Source: Ensifer adhaerens (GTDB lineage Bacteria; Pseudomonadota; Alphaproteobacteria; Rhizobiales; Rhizobiaceae). Taken from it: DNA of 64,000 nt. The position numbers were made by a program, and so were the translations under genes. This document shows positions 27,555 through 36,077 of the stretch, in pieces. The DNA lies in assembly GCF_020035535.1 (NCBI RefSeq), contig NZ_CP083349.1, forward strand, positions 2,046,001 to 2,110,000. The letters run 5' to 3'. The notes below the pieces were generated by a model, which saw only the letters and a program-made list of their open reading frames with translations, ran no database searches and was not told the DNA's origin. Each line of letters begins with the position of its first letter. The first letter of the stretch is position 1.

Positions 27555-28136
27555 ATGGCCGAAGTCCTGCTCTTCCACCACGCCCAGGGGTTGACCCCGG
27601 GCCTCCACGCTTTCGCCGATGAACTGCGTGCCGCCGGCCACACGGTTCACCTTCCCGATCTTTTCGAGGGACGCACCTTCACGAGCATCGAAGAAGGCCT
27701 CGCCTATATCGGCGCCGTCGGCTTCGACGAGATGCGCGAGCGCGGCGTTCGCATCGCCGACGTGCTTCCCGAAGATCTCGTCTATGCCGGCTTCTCCTTT
27801 GGCGTCCTGCCGGCGCAGAAACTTGCGCAGACCCGGCCCGGTGCCCGCGGTGCCCTCTTCTTTCATTCCTGCATCCCGATCAGCGGCCAGTGGTCTTTCG
27901 GCCCTTGGCCGCAGGGCGTTCCGGTGCAGGTGCATGGCATGGACAACGACCCGATCTTCGTCGGCGAAGGCGATGTCGACGCGGCACGCGAACTCGTCGA
28001 AAAGGCCGACGATGCCGCACTCTTCCTCTACCCCGGCGACCAGCATTATTTCGCCGACAGCTCGCTGCCGTCCTATGACGCGGAGGCGACCGCCCTGCTC
28101 ACCGGGCGCGTGCTCGCCTTCCTCGATCGCGTCTGA
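27555..28136 (+). CDS. Dienelactone hydrolase-like protein with serine nucleophile
   Basis: A 193-residue alpha/beta hydrolase of dienelactone hydrolase size. The elbow reads YAGFSFGVLP, with serine where the classical enzymes have cysteine; VHGMDNDPIF supplies the acid and GDQHYFAD the histidine. The ATG at 27555 has GGAG ten bases upstream. Divergent from ddl. Substrate unknown. Confidence 0.72.
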   Translation: MAEVLLFHHAQGLTPGLHAFADELRAAGHTVHLPDLFEGRTFTSIEEGLAYIGAVGFDEMRERGVRIADVLPEDLVYAGFSFGVLPAQKLAQTRPGARGALFFHSCIPISGQWSFGPWPQGVPVQVHGMDNDPIFVGEGDVDAARELVEKADDAALFLYPGDQHYFADSSLPSYDAEATALLTGRVLAFLDRV

Positions 28137-28138
28137 CG

Positions 28139-28686
28139 CAGCGCGGGCGTCGGAACCTTGCCGCAGCCTTGGCCAACGCCCACAGAACCGGGCTGGGTCC
28201 GCAATGGGCGGCAACGGAGGCATTCTGGACCACACCAACCCCGGAAAACGAGGCCGCGGCAACCGCGCACCTGACCTTCGAGGGCACGCACGACCAATAC
28301 GTCGCAGGCATCCCGGCCGAGGTGGCGGCGCGCATCCGGCTGAAAGCTGGGAGGAGGACTGGCGGGTGATGTACCAGCCGGGACGAATGGACACCCAGCG
28401 CGCCCTCATCAGGGACTATGGCAACCACGTCGCCCGCTTCGATACCATCGCCTGTTATCTTGCCCGCTGGCAGCCGCCCGCGCTCCTGCTCTGGGGCCGG
28501 CATGATGCCTTCTTCGACATCGCCGAAGTTCTCTCCTGGATCGAGGCCTTGCCGCGCATGGAGGCCCACATCTTCGACGCCGGCCACTTTCTGATCGAGA
28601 CCCACGCCGCCGAAGCGGCATCGCTGAGCGCCGACTTTATCCGAAACACCGAAAGCAAAGCGAAGCTCGGAGATCGACAACGCTGA
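28139..28686 (+). pseudogene. Decayed alpha/beta hydrolase
   Basis: Two adjoining frames make one protein. The first (from about 28151, ANAHRTGLGPQWAATEAFW to AGIPAEVAARI) switches near 28335 into a second (ESWEEDWRVMYQPGRM, PPALLLWGRHDAFFDIAE, MEAHIFDAGHFLIETHA), which ends at 28686. The second part carries the acid and histidine of an alpha/beta hydrolase. The N-terminal third with the nucleophile is missing. A deletion plus a frameshift best explains it. Confidence 0.7.
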
Positions 28687-28798
28687 GCGCAGAAAAGGAA
28701 AACCCGCCAGAACCTCCGCCATCAGGCCCAACGTCACAGAATTGCAAGCCACTGGAAACCAGACATAAACTCGAATTACTATAGCGAACGAAGACATC

Positions 28799-28863
28799 CG
28801 GAGAACAATATCCCGGATATTCTCGTTATTTTAATACGAATATCGAATTATTTCGGAGTTTCT
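28799..28863. promoter_or_regulatory. AT-rich palindromic region upstream of the hydrolase-fold gene
   Basis: AATATCC, one base, GGATATT form an exact dyad at 28807-28821, and a looser dyad centred on CGAATATCG lies at about 28832-28850. The patch is much richer in A and T than anything near it. It is a likely promoter/operator zone, but no known site is recognised. Confidence 0.45.
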
Positions 28864-29814
28864 GTGCTCATCTACTCGGACGAAAACCTTGAGGTCATCC
28901 ATCGCCCTGGCGCCTCGCCTTACCTTCTCGTCACCTTCAACGAGATGGAAATCCAGGCAAACGGCAGCCGCTACTGGGGCCAGCGTTTTTGCGAAAAGGC
29001 GGATATCGCCGCCCTCGGTTTCATCAGCCGCCGTCCCAACTGGTTTCCGGCAGCGAGCGTCGTCCGCGCGGTCGAGGCCGCAGCGCCGATCCTGAAGGCC
29101 GCGCCGGAGCGCATCCTCTACGGCCATTCGCAGGGCGGCTATGCAGCCCTTCGCTACCGCCGGCGTTTCAACGCCACCACGGCCATCGCGTTTTGCCCGC
29201 AGGTCTCCATCAACCCCAGAGCGGTCCCTTACGACAATCGATTTCTCCGGCATTTCTCACCCGAGCTGCATGCCAATATGGGCATTGCCCCGGATCACGC
29301 CGCCGGCCGCGCCTTCATCTTCTATGATCCCTTCCACGCGGTCGATCGCCGGCATGCGGAGCGTATCGCGAACCTGCAGGCGGAAACCCATCTCACCCCC
29401 GTGCAGATGACCGGCCACGGCACCGTCAGGGTGTTTACCGGCACCGAGCGCGCGCTGTCGCTGATCGATGCCTGCCGCGCCAACGACCTTGTCGCCCTGC
29501 GCGCACTTGCCCGCACCGCCCGAGCCGACGCGCCGATGCGGCCCTACCAGAACGCCGTCGCCGCGATGGTCCGCCACCCCGCCTGGGCCGATCGCCTGCA
29601 CGACCGCTTCGGTGATCGTTTCGCGCCGATGGAAAAGGTCAATTTCCTCTACCACCGTGCCAACCGCCACATCGGCGACGGCAACCTCGGCGCGGCGCGC
29701 GACATGCTCATGAATGCGCTGGCGCTCCTGCCTGGCGACCCCGCCCTCAAGCATCGTCTGAGGGACCTCGACGCCCGCATCGCCCGCGAAGAAAAACCGG
29801 CGACCGCTTCCTGA
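28864..29814 (+). CDS. Alpha/beta hydrolase-fold protein with C-terminal helical region
   Basis: A 316-residue protein. Residues 1-200 form a small alpha/beta hydrolase-like domain with the elbow YGHSQGGYAAL near residue 95 and a late histidine in TGHGTVRVF. Residues 215-310 are helical and TPR-like (FLYHRANRHIGDGNLGAARD). GTG start at 28864 with GGAG six bases before. Such hybrids occur in rhizobial polysaccharide or cell-surface loci. Upstream is an AT-rich patch with two near-palindromes. Function unknown. Confidence 0.65.
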   Translation: MLIYSDENLEVIHRPGASPYLLVTFNEMEIQANGSRYWGQRFCEKADIAALGFISRRPNWFPAASVVRAVEAAAPILKAAPERILYGHSQGGYAALRYRRRFNATTAIAFCPQVSINPRAVPYDNRFLRHFSPELHANMGIAPDHAAGRAFIFYDPFHAVDRRHAERIANLQAETHLTPVQMTGHGTVRVFTGTERALSLIDACRANDLVALRALARTARADAPMRPYQNAVAAMVRHPAWADRLHDRFGDRFAPMEKVNFLYHRANRHIGDGNLGAARDMLMNALALLPGDPALKHRLRDLDARIAREEKPATAS

Positions 29815-30038
29815 AGCGGCCAGAGCGATCGGGAGTTGCGAGCAGTCGCCGTGAGGAATAGTGGCATGGGCTGCGGGTACCCTACTCCCGCTTGGGATTA
29901 GGTCGCCGACCGGCCGGATAGCAACCCTTCTGATCTCACCGCAATATCACCGAACCGAGGTCACAGATCGACCTCCGGCCGCCAAATGGCGTATTCCTTC
30001 CACTGCACGGCAAAACCGGCCTATGGATTGGACAAGCA

Positions 30039-30425
30039 ATGACCACACCTCTGCCCCACCTGACCGAAATCCGCATGCACGAAGAGGCGCTCCACCGTCC
30101 CGAAATCCGCCGTTCGCGGGCGGCGGTCGAGGCGCTGCTGGCCGAAGGCTTCGTGGAGTTCGGGGCATCAGGCACGGTCTATCACCGCGCGGAAATCATC
30201 GAACTCCTGCTTCAGGAGGACGAAGCGGACGGCGGCAAGCTGCTGACGGATGATTACCGCCTGACGGCCATTGCGCCCGACGCGGTGCTGCTGACCTATA
30301 GAACGCATCGGGTCGAAGGCGACGGTTCGGAGCGGCATGTGCTGCGAAGCTCCATCTGGAAGCGGACCGGCGCGAAATGGCAAATGTTGTTCCATCAGGG
30401 AACCGTGACAGCACCCGCCCGGTAG
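30039..30425 (+). CDS. DUF4440/SnoaL-like protein
   Basis: A 128-residue NTF2-like fold protein: an N-terminal helix (MHEEALHRPEIRRSRAAVEA), a FVEFGASGTVYHRAEIIELL core and a C-terminal strand SIWKRTGAKWQMLFHQGT, all typical of DUF4440. The fold often binds small hydrophobic ligands. No operon partner; crcB is convergent. Confidence 0.75.
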   Translation: MTTPLPHLTEIRMHEEALHRPEIRRSRAAVEALLAEGFVEFGASGTVYHRAEIIELLLQEDEADGGKLLTDDYRLTAIAPDAVLLTYRTHRVEGDGSERHVLRSSIWKRTGAKWQMLFHQGTVTAPAR

Positions 30426-30444
30426 TGTCGGCGCACAGCCCCCG

Positions 30445-30819
30445 TTACACGAAACGCCGCACCAAGGTCAGCGTCAGCATCAGCGCCGAGACGGAGACAA
30501 TAAGGCTCGCCAGCAGGTAGGCGACCGATGCAGTCGGCTGGCCGCGCTCCCACAGCGACACCACGTCGAGCGAGAAGGTGGAAAATGTGGTGAAGCCGCC
30601 GATGAGACCGGTCGTCAGGAACAGCCGCGCATCATGGGCCGAAGGGTCGAGCGCGGCAAACAGCCCGGCGATCAGCCCCATCAGCGCCGAGCCGACGACG
30701 TTGATCGCAAGCGTGCCAAAGGGAAACTGGGCGCCGAGCATCCGCACGGCGAGAATCCCTACGCCGTGGCGCAAAACGCCACCGATACCGGAGCCGAGAA
30801 AAACAAGAAGAAACCGCAT
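30445..30819 (-). CDS. crcB: Fluoride channel CrcB/FluC
   Basis: A 124-residue protein with four membrane helices. The GGVLRHG, TLAINVVGSALMG and GGFTTFSTFS motifs are those of Fluc/CrcB, a dual-topology dimer that exports fluoride. A fluoride riboswitch lies 30 bases upstream, so expression should rise with intracellular fluoride. Confidence 0.92.
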   Translation of the reverse strand: MRFLLVFLGSGIGGVLRHGVGILAVRMLGAQFPFGTLAINVVGSALMGLIAGLFAALDPSAHDARLFLTTGLIGGFTTFSTFSLDVVSLWERGQPTASVAYLLASLIVSVSALMLTLTLVRRFV

Positions 30820-30849
30820 TCGAGCCTCCTGCGCGCTCCAGGGAGCGAT

Positions 30850-30903
30850 CGTCAGCAGGCGTCATCAGCATCAGTGCGGTTGTAAGGGAGACACCATTCC
30901 CGT
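30850..30903 (-). promoter_or_regulatory. Fluoride riboswitch (crcB motif)
   Basis: On the minus strand the conserved blocks occur in order: GGGAATGGTGTCTCCC, then AACCGC, then GCTGATGACGCCTGCTG. This matches the fluoride aptamer's stem-loop, pseudoknot strand and 3' GCUGAUGxCxCCU block. It ends about 30 bases before the crcB start, which suggests translational control or a short expression platform. Confidence 0.85.
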
Positions 30904-31771
30904 AACTGACATATAGGTCGAAAGCGCCCCCCGATCAACAGGCCCGACTTTTCGCCCGTTCGTTCGCGGTGCTCCGGCGCCTCTTCAGCTTCAGTCGACG
31001 ACCGCCGCCCGGCAGACCAGCACCTCGCGCAAATTGCCCCGCCGGCGCCATCGCGGCAGCGCCAATTGCCGCCCCGGCCCTCCTCTGCGGACAGGCCGCG
31101 CACTCCGGCAAAAGCTCGCAAGGTGATCAACGTGGAAGCGACAGGATAAGTTTTTGCCGATGTTTTCATGGAGCGCCGGCTGTCCGGCAGCGCGACCAAC
31201 GACCAGTTCTGCCTCCTCCCAAATGTGGGCGGCGGCGACGCCGGCACACCGATCCACGACCACGACCACGAATGCAACATTGAGACCGCCTGTAAGCGCA
31301 AGAGCCAGATGACCGTCGTGATCGACGGGACTTCGCACCGGCCTGCTGTGGGGCAAACATCAATCTCAAACGCAGCGTGCCCCACCCGCTATGTCAGCCG
31401 CCACACGGCGCGCTACATCCTCATCGGCACGCCAGCCATGTGCGACCGGTCGTCAAGGAAGCTGGCCGGGAGCGCCCGCGGAGTAAAGCAGTGAGAACGC
31501 CGACCCCTGAAGCGCTCGATCGCTTGCGCAGAGCGACGCCGAAACTCGGCATCACCCTCTTCCTCGCCTTTCGGGCCAAAGCCCACGGCCCGCCGCCGGT
31601 GTCTGTGCCTGTGTCTGGCGGGAGGTCGGGCATGCGACTACCTCGCCAGCTGCGCCGGGTCTGGAGATGCCGCGCCGCCCCGATATCGGCCGTTCGAATT
31701 TCAAGCTATGATCGCCCGAATGGAGCCAGTTCCAAGCGCTGTCGTCGACGACCTTTCAGGAGCAACCGACC
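30904..31771. other. Long stretch without a supported gene
   Basis: About 870 bases. Open frames exist on both strands but all have compositions typical of GC-rich noncoding DNA (runs of R, P, A, G or broken hydrophobic stretches), with no good ribosome site or family motif. I see no clear terminator or repeat. It may hold an old, unrecognisable pseudogene. Confidence 0.4.
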
Positions 31772-32242
31772 ATGACCCGCGATCAGATGCTCGCCCACCT
31801 TCGTGCCGCCGATGAGGTCGCGCGGGAGGCAGCCGTGCATGGCCACCATCCCTTCGGCGCAGTCCTGGTCGGCCCCGACGATCGCATCTTGATGCGCCAG
31901 GGCAATCTGGACACCGTACGCCACGCCGAGACGGAGCTTGCCCGACGCGCCGCGGCTGCCTATCCGGCAAAGTTCCTCTGGAGCTGCACGCTGGTTTCGA
32001 CCGGCGAACCCTGTGCCATGTGCACGGGCACGCTCTATTGGGCAAATATCGGCCGCCTGGTCTATGGCTACGAAGAGGAAAAGCTGCTGGCCGAAACCGG
32101 CGACCACCCCGACAACCCGACCATGAACCTTTCCTCGCGCACGGTCCTTGCCTCCGGCCAGAAGCCGATCGAGGTCGTTGGTCCCTTCCCCGAGATCGAG
32201 GACGAGCTCCTCAGCCCCCACCGCACCTTCTGGCGGCGGTGA
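31772..32242 (+). CDS. Nucleoside deaminase (CMP/dCMP-type zinc deaminase)
   Basis: A 156-residue cytidine-deaminase-like enzyme. The zinc motifs HAETEL and PCAMCTGTLYW are complete, with the catalytic glutamate. Length and the C-terminal PEIEDELLSPHRTFW fit guanine deaminase/tRNA-adenosine-deaminase-like nucleoside deaminases acting in the cytosol. The substrate cannot be read. A near-copy of its last 67 residues lies at 34534-34744. Confidence 0.82.
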   Translation: MTRDQMLAHLRAADEVAREAAVHGHHPFGAVLVGPDDRILMRQGNLDTVRHAETELARRAAAAYPAKFLWSCTLVSTGEPCAMCTGTLYWANIGRLVYGYEEEKLLAETGDHPDNPTMNLSSRTVLASGQKPIEVVGPFPEIEDELLSPHRTFWRR

Positions 32243-32336
32243 CGCGGCCCGCCCGACAGCGGAACGTGCGACCATATCCGAGAACGCCGGAGCGACTCCG
32301 CTGGCATTTTCCAGAACAGCCGCACCGGCGTTCGCC

Positions 32337-32399
32337 TTACTGCACGAAAATTCAAAGTGCTACGGCGCTGCCCGTCTGACAAGACGCGCAGCGCCGTAG
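32337..32399. repeat. Rhizobial palindromic element acting as terminator
   Basis: CTACGGCGCTG and CAGCGCCGTAG (32360-32399) form a long hairpin; the adjoining sequence is the inverse of GTAGCACTTTGAATT seen at 2989-3003. On the minus strand the stem is followed by a T-rich stretch just after the stop of the 32404 gene, so it probably also terminates that transcript. Confidence 0.55.
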
Positions 32400-32403
32400 G
32401 GCG

Positions 32404-33378
32404 TCAGTTCATGTACCTGGCCAGATAGGACAGCACCTTCTCGGGGTGGCGGCCAAACCAGTTGTAGCCGTCCTCGAAGCGCTTTGTCGTGCCCTCGATC
32501 CAGTAGAGTTCCTTGTCGTTGCTCGCGAGCGCGTCGAAGGTGCTCTCGGCGTCACCAGGGTTGTTGATGACGGCATCGTCGAGCACCTGCCACATGAAGA
32601 CCGGCAGCTTGACGTTCGGAGCCCACAATCTGCCCGACATGTCAGCGGCAGCAAATCCGCCGAGCTTGAGAAGCTCAAGGTCGATCAGTTCCTGGTATTG
32701 CGCAATGCCCTGATAGCCCGAGAGCTTGGTGAAGACCGACGTCATGTTCGGGACCAGCGGGCTGAGCAGGCACTTGACGTTCTCGAACAGCTCGGGGCGT
32801 TTGGTGATTGCCGCATACTGCGAAACGCCGCCCAGGCACTGGCTGAACAGGGCAACGTCCATCTTGCCCAGGCGCGGATGGGCATCGACGAATTTCTTGA
32901 CGCCGACGCAGTCACGCCATTCCCACTGGCCGACGCCGCAGACGCCGCCATTGGCAGCCCCGCTCTGCCCGTGATTGCGGAAGTCGTAGGTCAGCACGTT
33001 GTAGCCGGCGTCGGTCAGGTGCTTGTACTGGATGACGAAGTCGATCTCGACCGGCTCGATGAAGTTGCCCCACGGCGCGCCCATGTGGCCGGGATAGCCG
33101 GCGCGGCACATCGGCAGGGCGTGGTTGAAGATGACAAGCTTGTTGCTCTCGCCGCCCTTGGCCGGAATGTACCAGGCTTCGAGCGGCGTGCCGTCGTCGG
33201 ACGGGATGGACAGGTCATGCCAGCCTTCCATGCCGTATGTGTCGGGGTTCTTGAAGATGAAGCTGCGAGGCATCTTGATCATGCCGGCGAGCGCCTTGAC
33301 CTTGGCGTGATCGTCCGCGGAGATGGTCTTTTCCTGCTCCAGGGCCTTCTGCATTCTTTCCTTTGAAATTCCGGTCAT
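32404..33378 (-). CDS. Alpha/beta hydrolase (X-Pro/DLH-like)
   Basis: A 324-residue cytoplasmic protein. A small hydrolase domain is visible: NVLTYDFRNHGQSG strand-turn, a LFSQCLGGVSQYAA elbow where cysteine stands at the nucleophile place, VFMWQVLDDAVIN for the acid region, and no plain C-terminal histidine triad motif. ATG at 33378 follows AGGAGC. It is divergent from a LysR regulator with a good dyad between. Reaction unknown; the cysteine elbow is unusual. Confidence 0.72.
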   Translation of the reverse strand: MTGISKERMQKALEQEKTISADDHAKVKALAGMIKMPRSFIFKNPDTYGMEGWHDLSIPSDDGTPLEAWYIPAKGGESNKLVIFNHALPMCRAGYPGHMGAPWGNFIEPVEIDFVIQYKHLTDAGYNVLTYDFRNHGQSGAANGGVCGVGQWEWRDCVGVKKFVDAHPRLGKMDVALFSQCLGGVSQYAAITKRPELFENVKCLLSPLVPNMTSVFTKLSGYQGIAQYQELIDLELLKLGGFAAADMSGRLWAPNVKLPVFMWQVLDDAVINNPGDAESTFDALASNDKELYWIEGTTKRFEDGYNWFGRHPEKVLSYLARYMN

Positions 33379-33510
33379 GACGAGGCTCCTTTGCCTGTTC
33401 GAAGATGCCCGCAACCCGAGACCATGCCCTTTATGCCAGACTGGATCTCGGTGGGTATGGGCTGAATTCTACGTGGGGGAATGGATCGGATAAACCGCCT
33501 GGACATGACA

Positions 33511-33531
33511 TCAGTGTTAAGTGATAACTGA
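33511..33531. promoter_or_regulatory. LysR-box dyad
   Basis: TCAGT and ACTGA arms separated by 11 bases, matching the T-N11-A LysR pattern, in the gap between the divergent hydrolase gene and the LysR gene. It sits five bases before the LysR start chosen here, so autoregulation is likely. Confidence 0.55.
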
Positions 33532-33535
33532 CAAT

Positions 33536-34477
33536 ATGCCGCTAGATCCGTCTCTGCTTCCCGCCATGGCGTGGTTCGTGCACGTCGCCCGCCGCCGCAG
33601 CTTCACCAAGGCCGCCTTGGAAATGGAGGTGACGCGTGCAACCGTGTCGCAGCACCTGAAATCCCTGGAGCGGCACTTGAACGTGCGGCTCATCAACCGC
33701 ACGACGCGCGACATGTCGTTGACCGAGGAAGGACAGCGTCTGTTCGACGTGCTTCAGCCCGCGTTTGCCGCGATCGAAGGTGCGGTCACGGACCTGGGCG
33801 AAGCCGGCACGGAGCCGTCGGGCACCATCCGCCTGTCCGTATCACGCGTCGCCGCACGCTCGTTGATCGAGCCGCATATGGCAGCGTTTCTGGCGCGCTA
33901 TCCGAAGCTGCGGCTGGAACTGGTGACCGACGACGGCCTCTCCAACATCGTGGCTGAAGGCCTCGACGCCGGTATCCGCTTGGGTGAAAGCCTGGACGAG
34001 CACGTGATTGCCGTGCCCATCACGCCGCCGCTGGAGATGGCGATCGTTGGCGCGCCCAAGTATTTCGAACGCCACGGCGTCCCCGAGACGCCGCAGGAGC
34101 TGAAACACCACAACTGCCTGTCCTATCGTTTCACCTCAAGCGGCACCATCGACCGCTGGACGTTCCTTACCCCCGACCTGGAGGCGCGCACCGTGGTCTA
34201 TGAGCCCCAGGGCAACGCCATTTTCAACGACGATGGCAGTATGTTGCAGGCAGCACTCGAGGGCCTCGGTCTGGTGCAGCACCTTGATCTCTGCGTTCGT
34301 CAGCATTTGCAGGACGGCTCTCTGGTGCGTGTCCTTCTCCCCTGGGCTCATCCCCGTCCCGCTTTCTATCTCTACGTGCCGTCGCGTGCCCAGATGCCCG
34401 CCAAGACCCGTGCGCTCGTCGACTTCCTTGTCGAACAGCGCAAACAGCTCGTACGGCGAACCGTGCATAGCGCTTGA
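33536..34477 (+). CDS. LysR-type transcriptional regulator
   Basis: A 313-residue LysR protein: helix-turn-helix at residues 10-65 (RRRSFTKAALEMEVTRATVS, QHLKSLERHL) and an effector domain after residue 95. The ATG at 33536 is preferred to a GTG at 33521 that lies in the operator. Divergent from the alpha/beta hydrolase gene, its likely target. The 3' end abuts a deaminase-gene fragment. Confidence 0.85.
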   Translation: MPLDPSLLPAMAWFVHVARRRSFTKAALEMEVTRATVSQHLKSLERHLNVRLINRTTRDMSLTEEGQRLFDVLQPAFAAIEGAVTDLGEAGTEPSGTIRLSVSRVAARSLIEPHMAAFLARYPKLRLELVTDDGLSNIVAEGLDAGIRLGESLDEHVIAVPITPPLEMAIVGAPKYFERHGVPETPQELKHHNCLSYRFTSSGTIDRWTFLTPDLEARTVVYEPQGNAIFNDDGSMLQAALEGLGLVQHLDLCVRQHLQDGSLVRVLLPWAHPRPAFYLYVPSRAQMPAKTRALVDFLVEQRKQLVRRTVHSA

Positions 34478-34533
34478 CGATGGTTCCGTGCCGTTGCGCT
34501 GCTTTCCGCTTGGTGCGCCCCTTGGCCACCGGG

Positions 34534-34744
34534 CGACGAGGAGGAGAAGCTGCTTGCCGAAACCGGCGACCACCCAGAAAAGCCGACCATGAACCTTTCG
34601 TCCCGCACGGTTCTCGCCTCCGGCCAGAAGCCGGTCGAGGTCTTCGGCCCCTTCCCCGAGATCGAGGACGAACTCTTGAGCCCCCATCGGACGTTCTGGA
34701 GCGGTGAGAATGCCGGTGGCGGTTACATGGCAACGGTCAAATGA
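34534..34744 (+). pseudogene. Orphan 3' fragment of a nucleoside deaminase gene
   Basis: Seventy codons from EEEKLLAETGDHP to MATVK and a stop. The first 55 or so are nearly identical to the C-terminus of the intact deaminase at 31772-32242 (TMNLSSRTVLASGQKP, then PEIEDELLSPHRTFW). The zinc-binding part is absent and there is no start. This is the remains of a duplicated or recombined second copy. Confidence 0.75.
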
Positions 34745-35105
34745 TGAGCGGAACGCCCGGGCTGCGATCTGAGCGTGTTTCTCCGGCAATCAACAGATCA
34801 AGCATCCTATCGAAGTCTTCGGCGCGTTGGAGGTGCTGCCGAACGTCAGGAAGATACTCCGCCCGACTTCGTATGGCCCCGGCGGCAGAGCGGAGGCTGA
34901 GCGAAATCTGCTTTGACAGTGCGGCCTCACTTTGAAGCCCTGCGGCCTTTTGCCAAAGGTGATCTTTTAGAGCGTCAAACGCGGGAGCATCAAAGGCATC
35001 GGCCTTCAGAAGTCTGCCGACGGCTCGATCAGTCAGTTCTTCCAACACGACATCAAAGTGATTTTCCGAGACGCCCGCTCCTCCGCCAACTTGCCGAGAA
35101 AGCAA
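34737..35105 (-). CDS. Hypothetical protein, possibly truncated
   Basis: A 122-residue frame with a TTG start and helical composition (DALKDHLWQKAAGLQ, QHLQRAEDFDRMLDLLIAGE). It looks protein-like for its last 100 residues. The first residues run into the IS-like relic, so the true start may be lost. No family recognised. Confidence 0.35.
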   Translation of the reverse strand: MLSRQVGGGAGVSENHFDVVLEELTDRAVGRLLKADAFDAPAFDALKDHLWQKAAGLQSEAALSKQISLSLRSAAGAIRSRAEYLPDVRQHLQRAEDFDRMLDLLIAGETRSDRSPGVPLII

Positions 35106-35129
35106 GACACGCTTTCAACGCTCCGCGCA

Positions 35130-35310
35130 ACGTGTTTGGGCATTGGACTGCACCCTGCCCAAACGCGAAGGCCACATACCACATCGTCCCAGGTGGAAGG
35201 GCAGCCAGATTTGAAAAGGACGCCGCCACCTTTGCTCATGACGGCGACGTCCAGATGATCGACAGCACGCCCGTTCGTGCCGATCAGGAGGCCGCAATCA
35301 CAAGAAGATG
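35130..35310 (+). mobile_element. IS5-family transposase relic
   Basis: A frame on the plus strand contains DGDVQMIDSTPVRADQEAA, which resembles the first DDE-motif region of IS5-type transposases (VQMIDST, VRxHQxAA). The stretch before it is only loosely transposase-like and the rest of the gene is gone. No terminal repeats are seen. It lies between gene fragments, in a scarred zone. Confidence 0.4.
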
Positions 35311-35370
35311 GATCGAGATCATTGTCTCGGTGGCCTGGCCTTGTCGCTCCTATCGCAAGCGCTCTGCGCC

Positions 35371-35976
35371 TCACCCCACCTCCTTCTCCCGCGACAGCCC
35401 GAGATGCCAGTGCAGTTCCTTCAGCCCGCGCTTCAGCCAGGCAAGCTGCGGCTCCGGCATGGTGCGCAACATCTCGTAGTCCATGATGCAGACATTGAAG
35501 ACGGTGGTTTTCACCTGCGGCCCGTCCTGAAGTTTCAAAAGCACGCCTTCCAGCTCCATCATCCGGTTTGCCGCCTGGCGGGCGCTGCGCGCGCGCTCGG
35601 CGCTCGTTTCGCCGGCAAAGCCCTTGACGCTGAAAAGCGACTGCGCCCTGACACTTGGAAAGGGAATGCCGGTGAGGCTGTAATAGCGCGCCATCTGCCG
35701 GGCATACTCGTCACCGGCCTCGCGCTCATGCGCAGTCAGCTTGCCGTCGAGGAACATGCGGCCGAGCGTGTAGCCGGCAAAGGGGCTCGCAACGTCGACG
35801 TCGCGCCTGCCGGAAAAATGCATGCGCTTGCGCGCGTCCAGCGCCACCGAGCGCACCTCCCTTTCGGTCTCGCCGTGCTTGATCTGCCCACCGGGATAGC
35901 GCGCCACGTCGGCCTTGCGCGGCCGGCCGACCCGGCTGGCGCGCTTGATGCGGATGCGTTCTGCCTTGGATGTCAT
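35371..35976 (-). CDS. Phage-associated hypothetical protein
   Basis: A 201-residue protein with a strongly basic N-terminus (KAERIRIKRASRVGRPRKAD) and a helical remainder (EREAGDEYARQMARYYSLTG, ERARSARQAANRMMELEGV). I have seen this type last in the replication module of rhizobial prophages. ATG at 35976 follows GAGG at 9 bases. It may bind nucleic acid; function unknown. Confidence 0.6.
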   Translation of the reverse strand: MTSKAERIRIKRASRVGRPRKADVARYPGGQIKHGETEREVRSVALDARKRMHFSGRRDVDVASPFAGYTLGRMFLDGKLTAHEREAGDEYARQMARYYSLTGIPFPSVRAQSLFSVKGFAGETSAERARSARQAANRMMELEGVLLKLQDGPQVKTTVFNVCIMDYEMLRTMPEPQLAWLKRGLKELHWHLGLSREKEVG

Positions 35977-36077
35977 CGTATCGTTTCCTCGTTTCATTGC
36001 TGCGCCATCGCTGCGCGCCGGCATCCCGACCTGGTTTTCGCTGGCGCAAGATCAGTCTAGATTTCAAAAGCTTGCCG

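Noticed and set aside
31168..31494. 108-codon plus-strand frame in the 30.9-31.8 kb gap
   Set aside because: No ribosome site, no motif and cysteine/arginine-rich chance-like composition.
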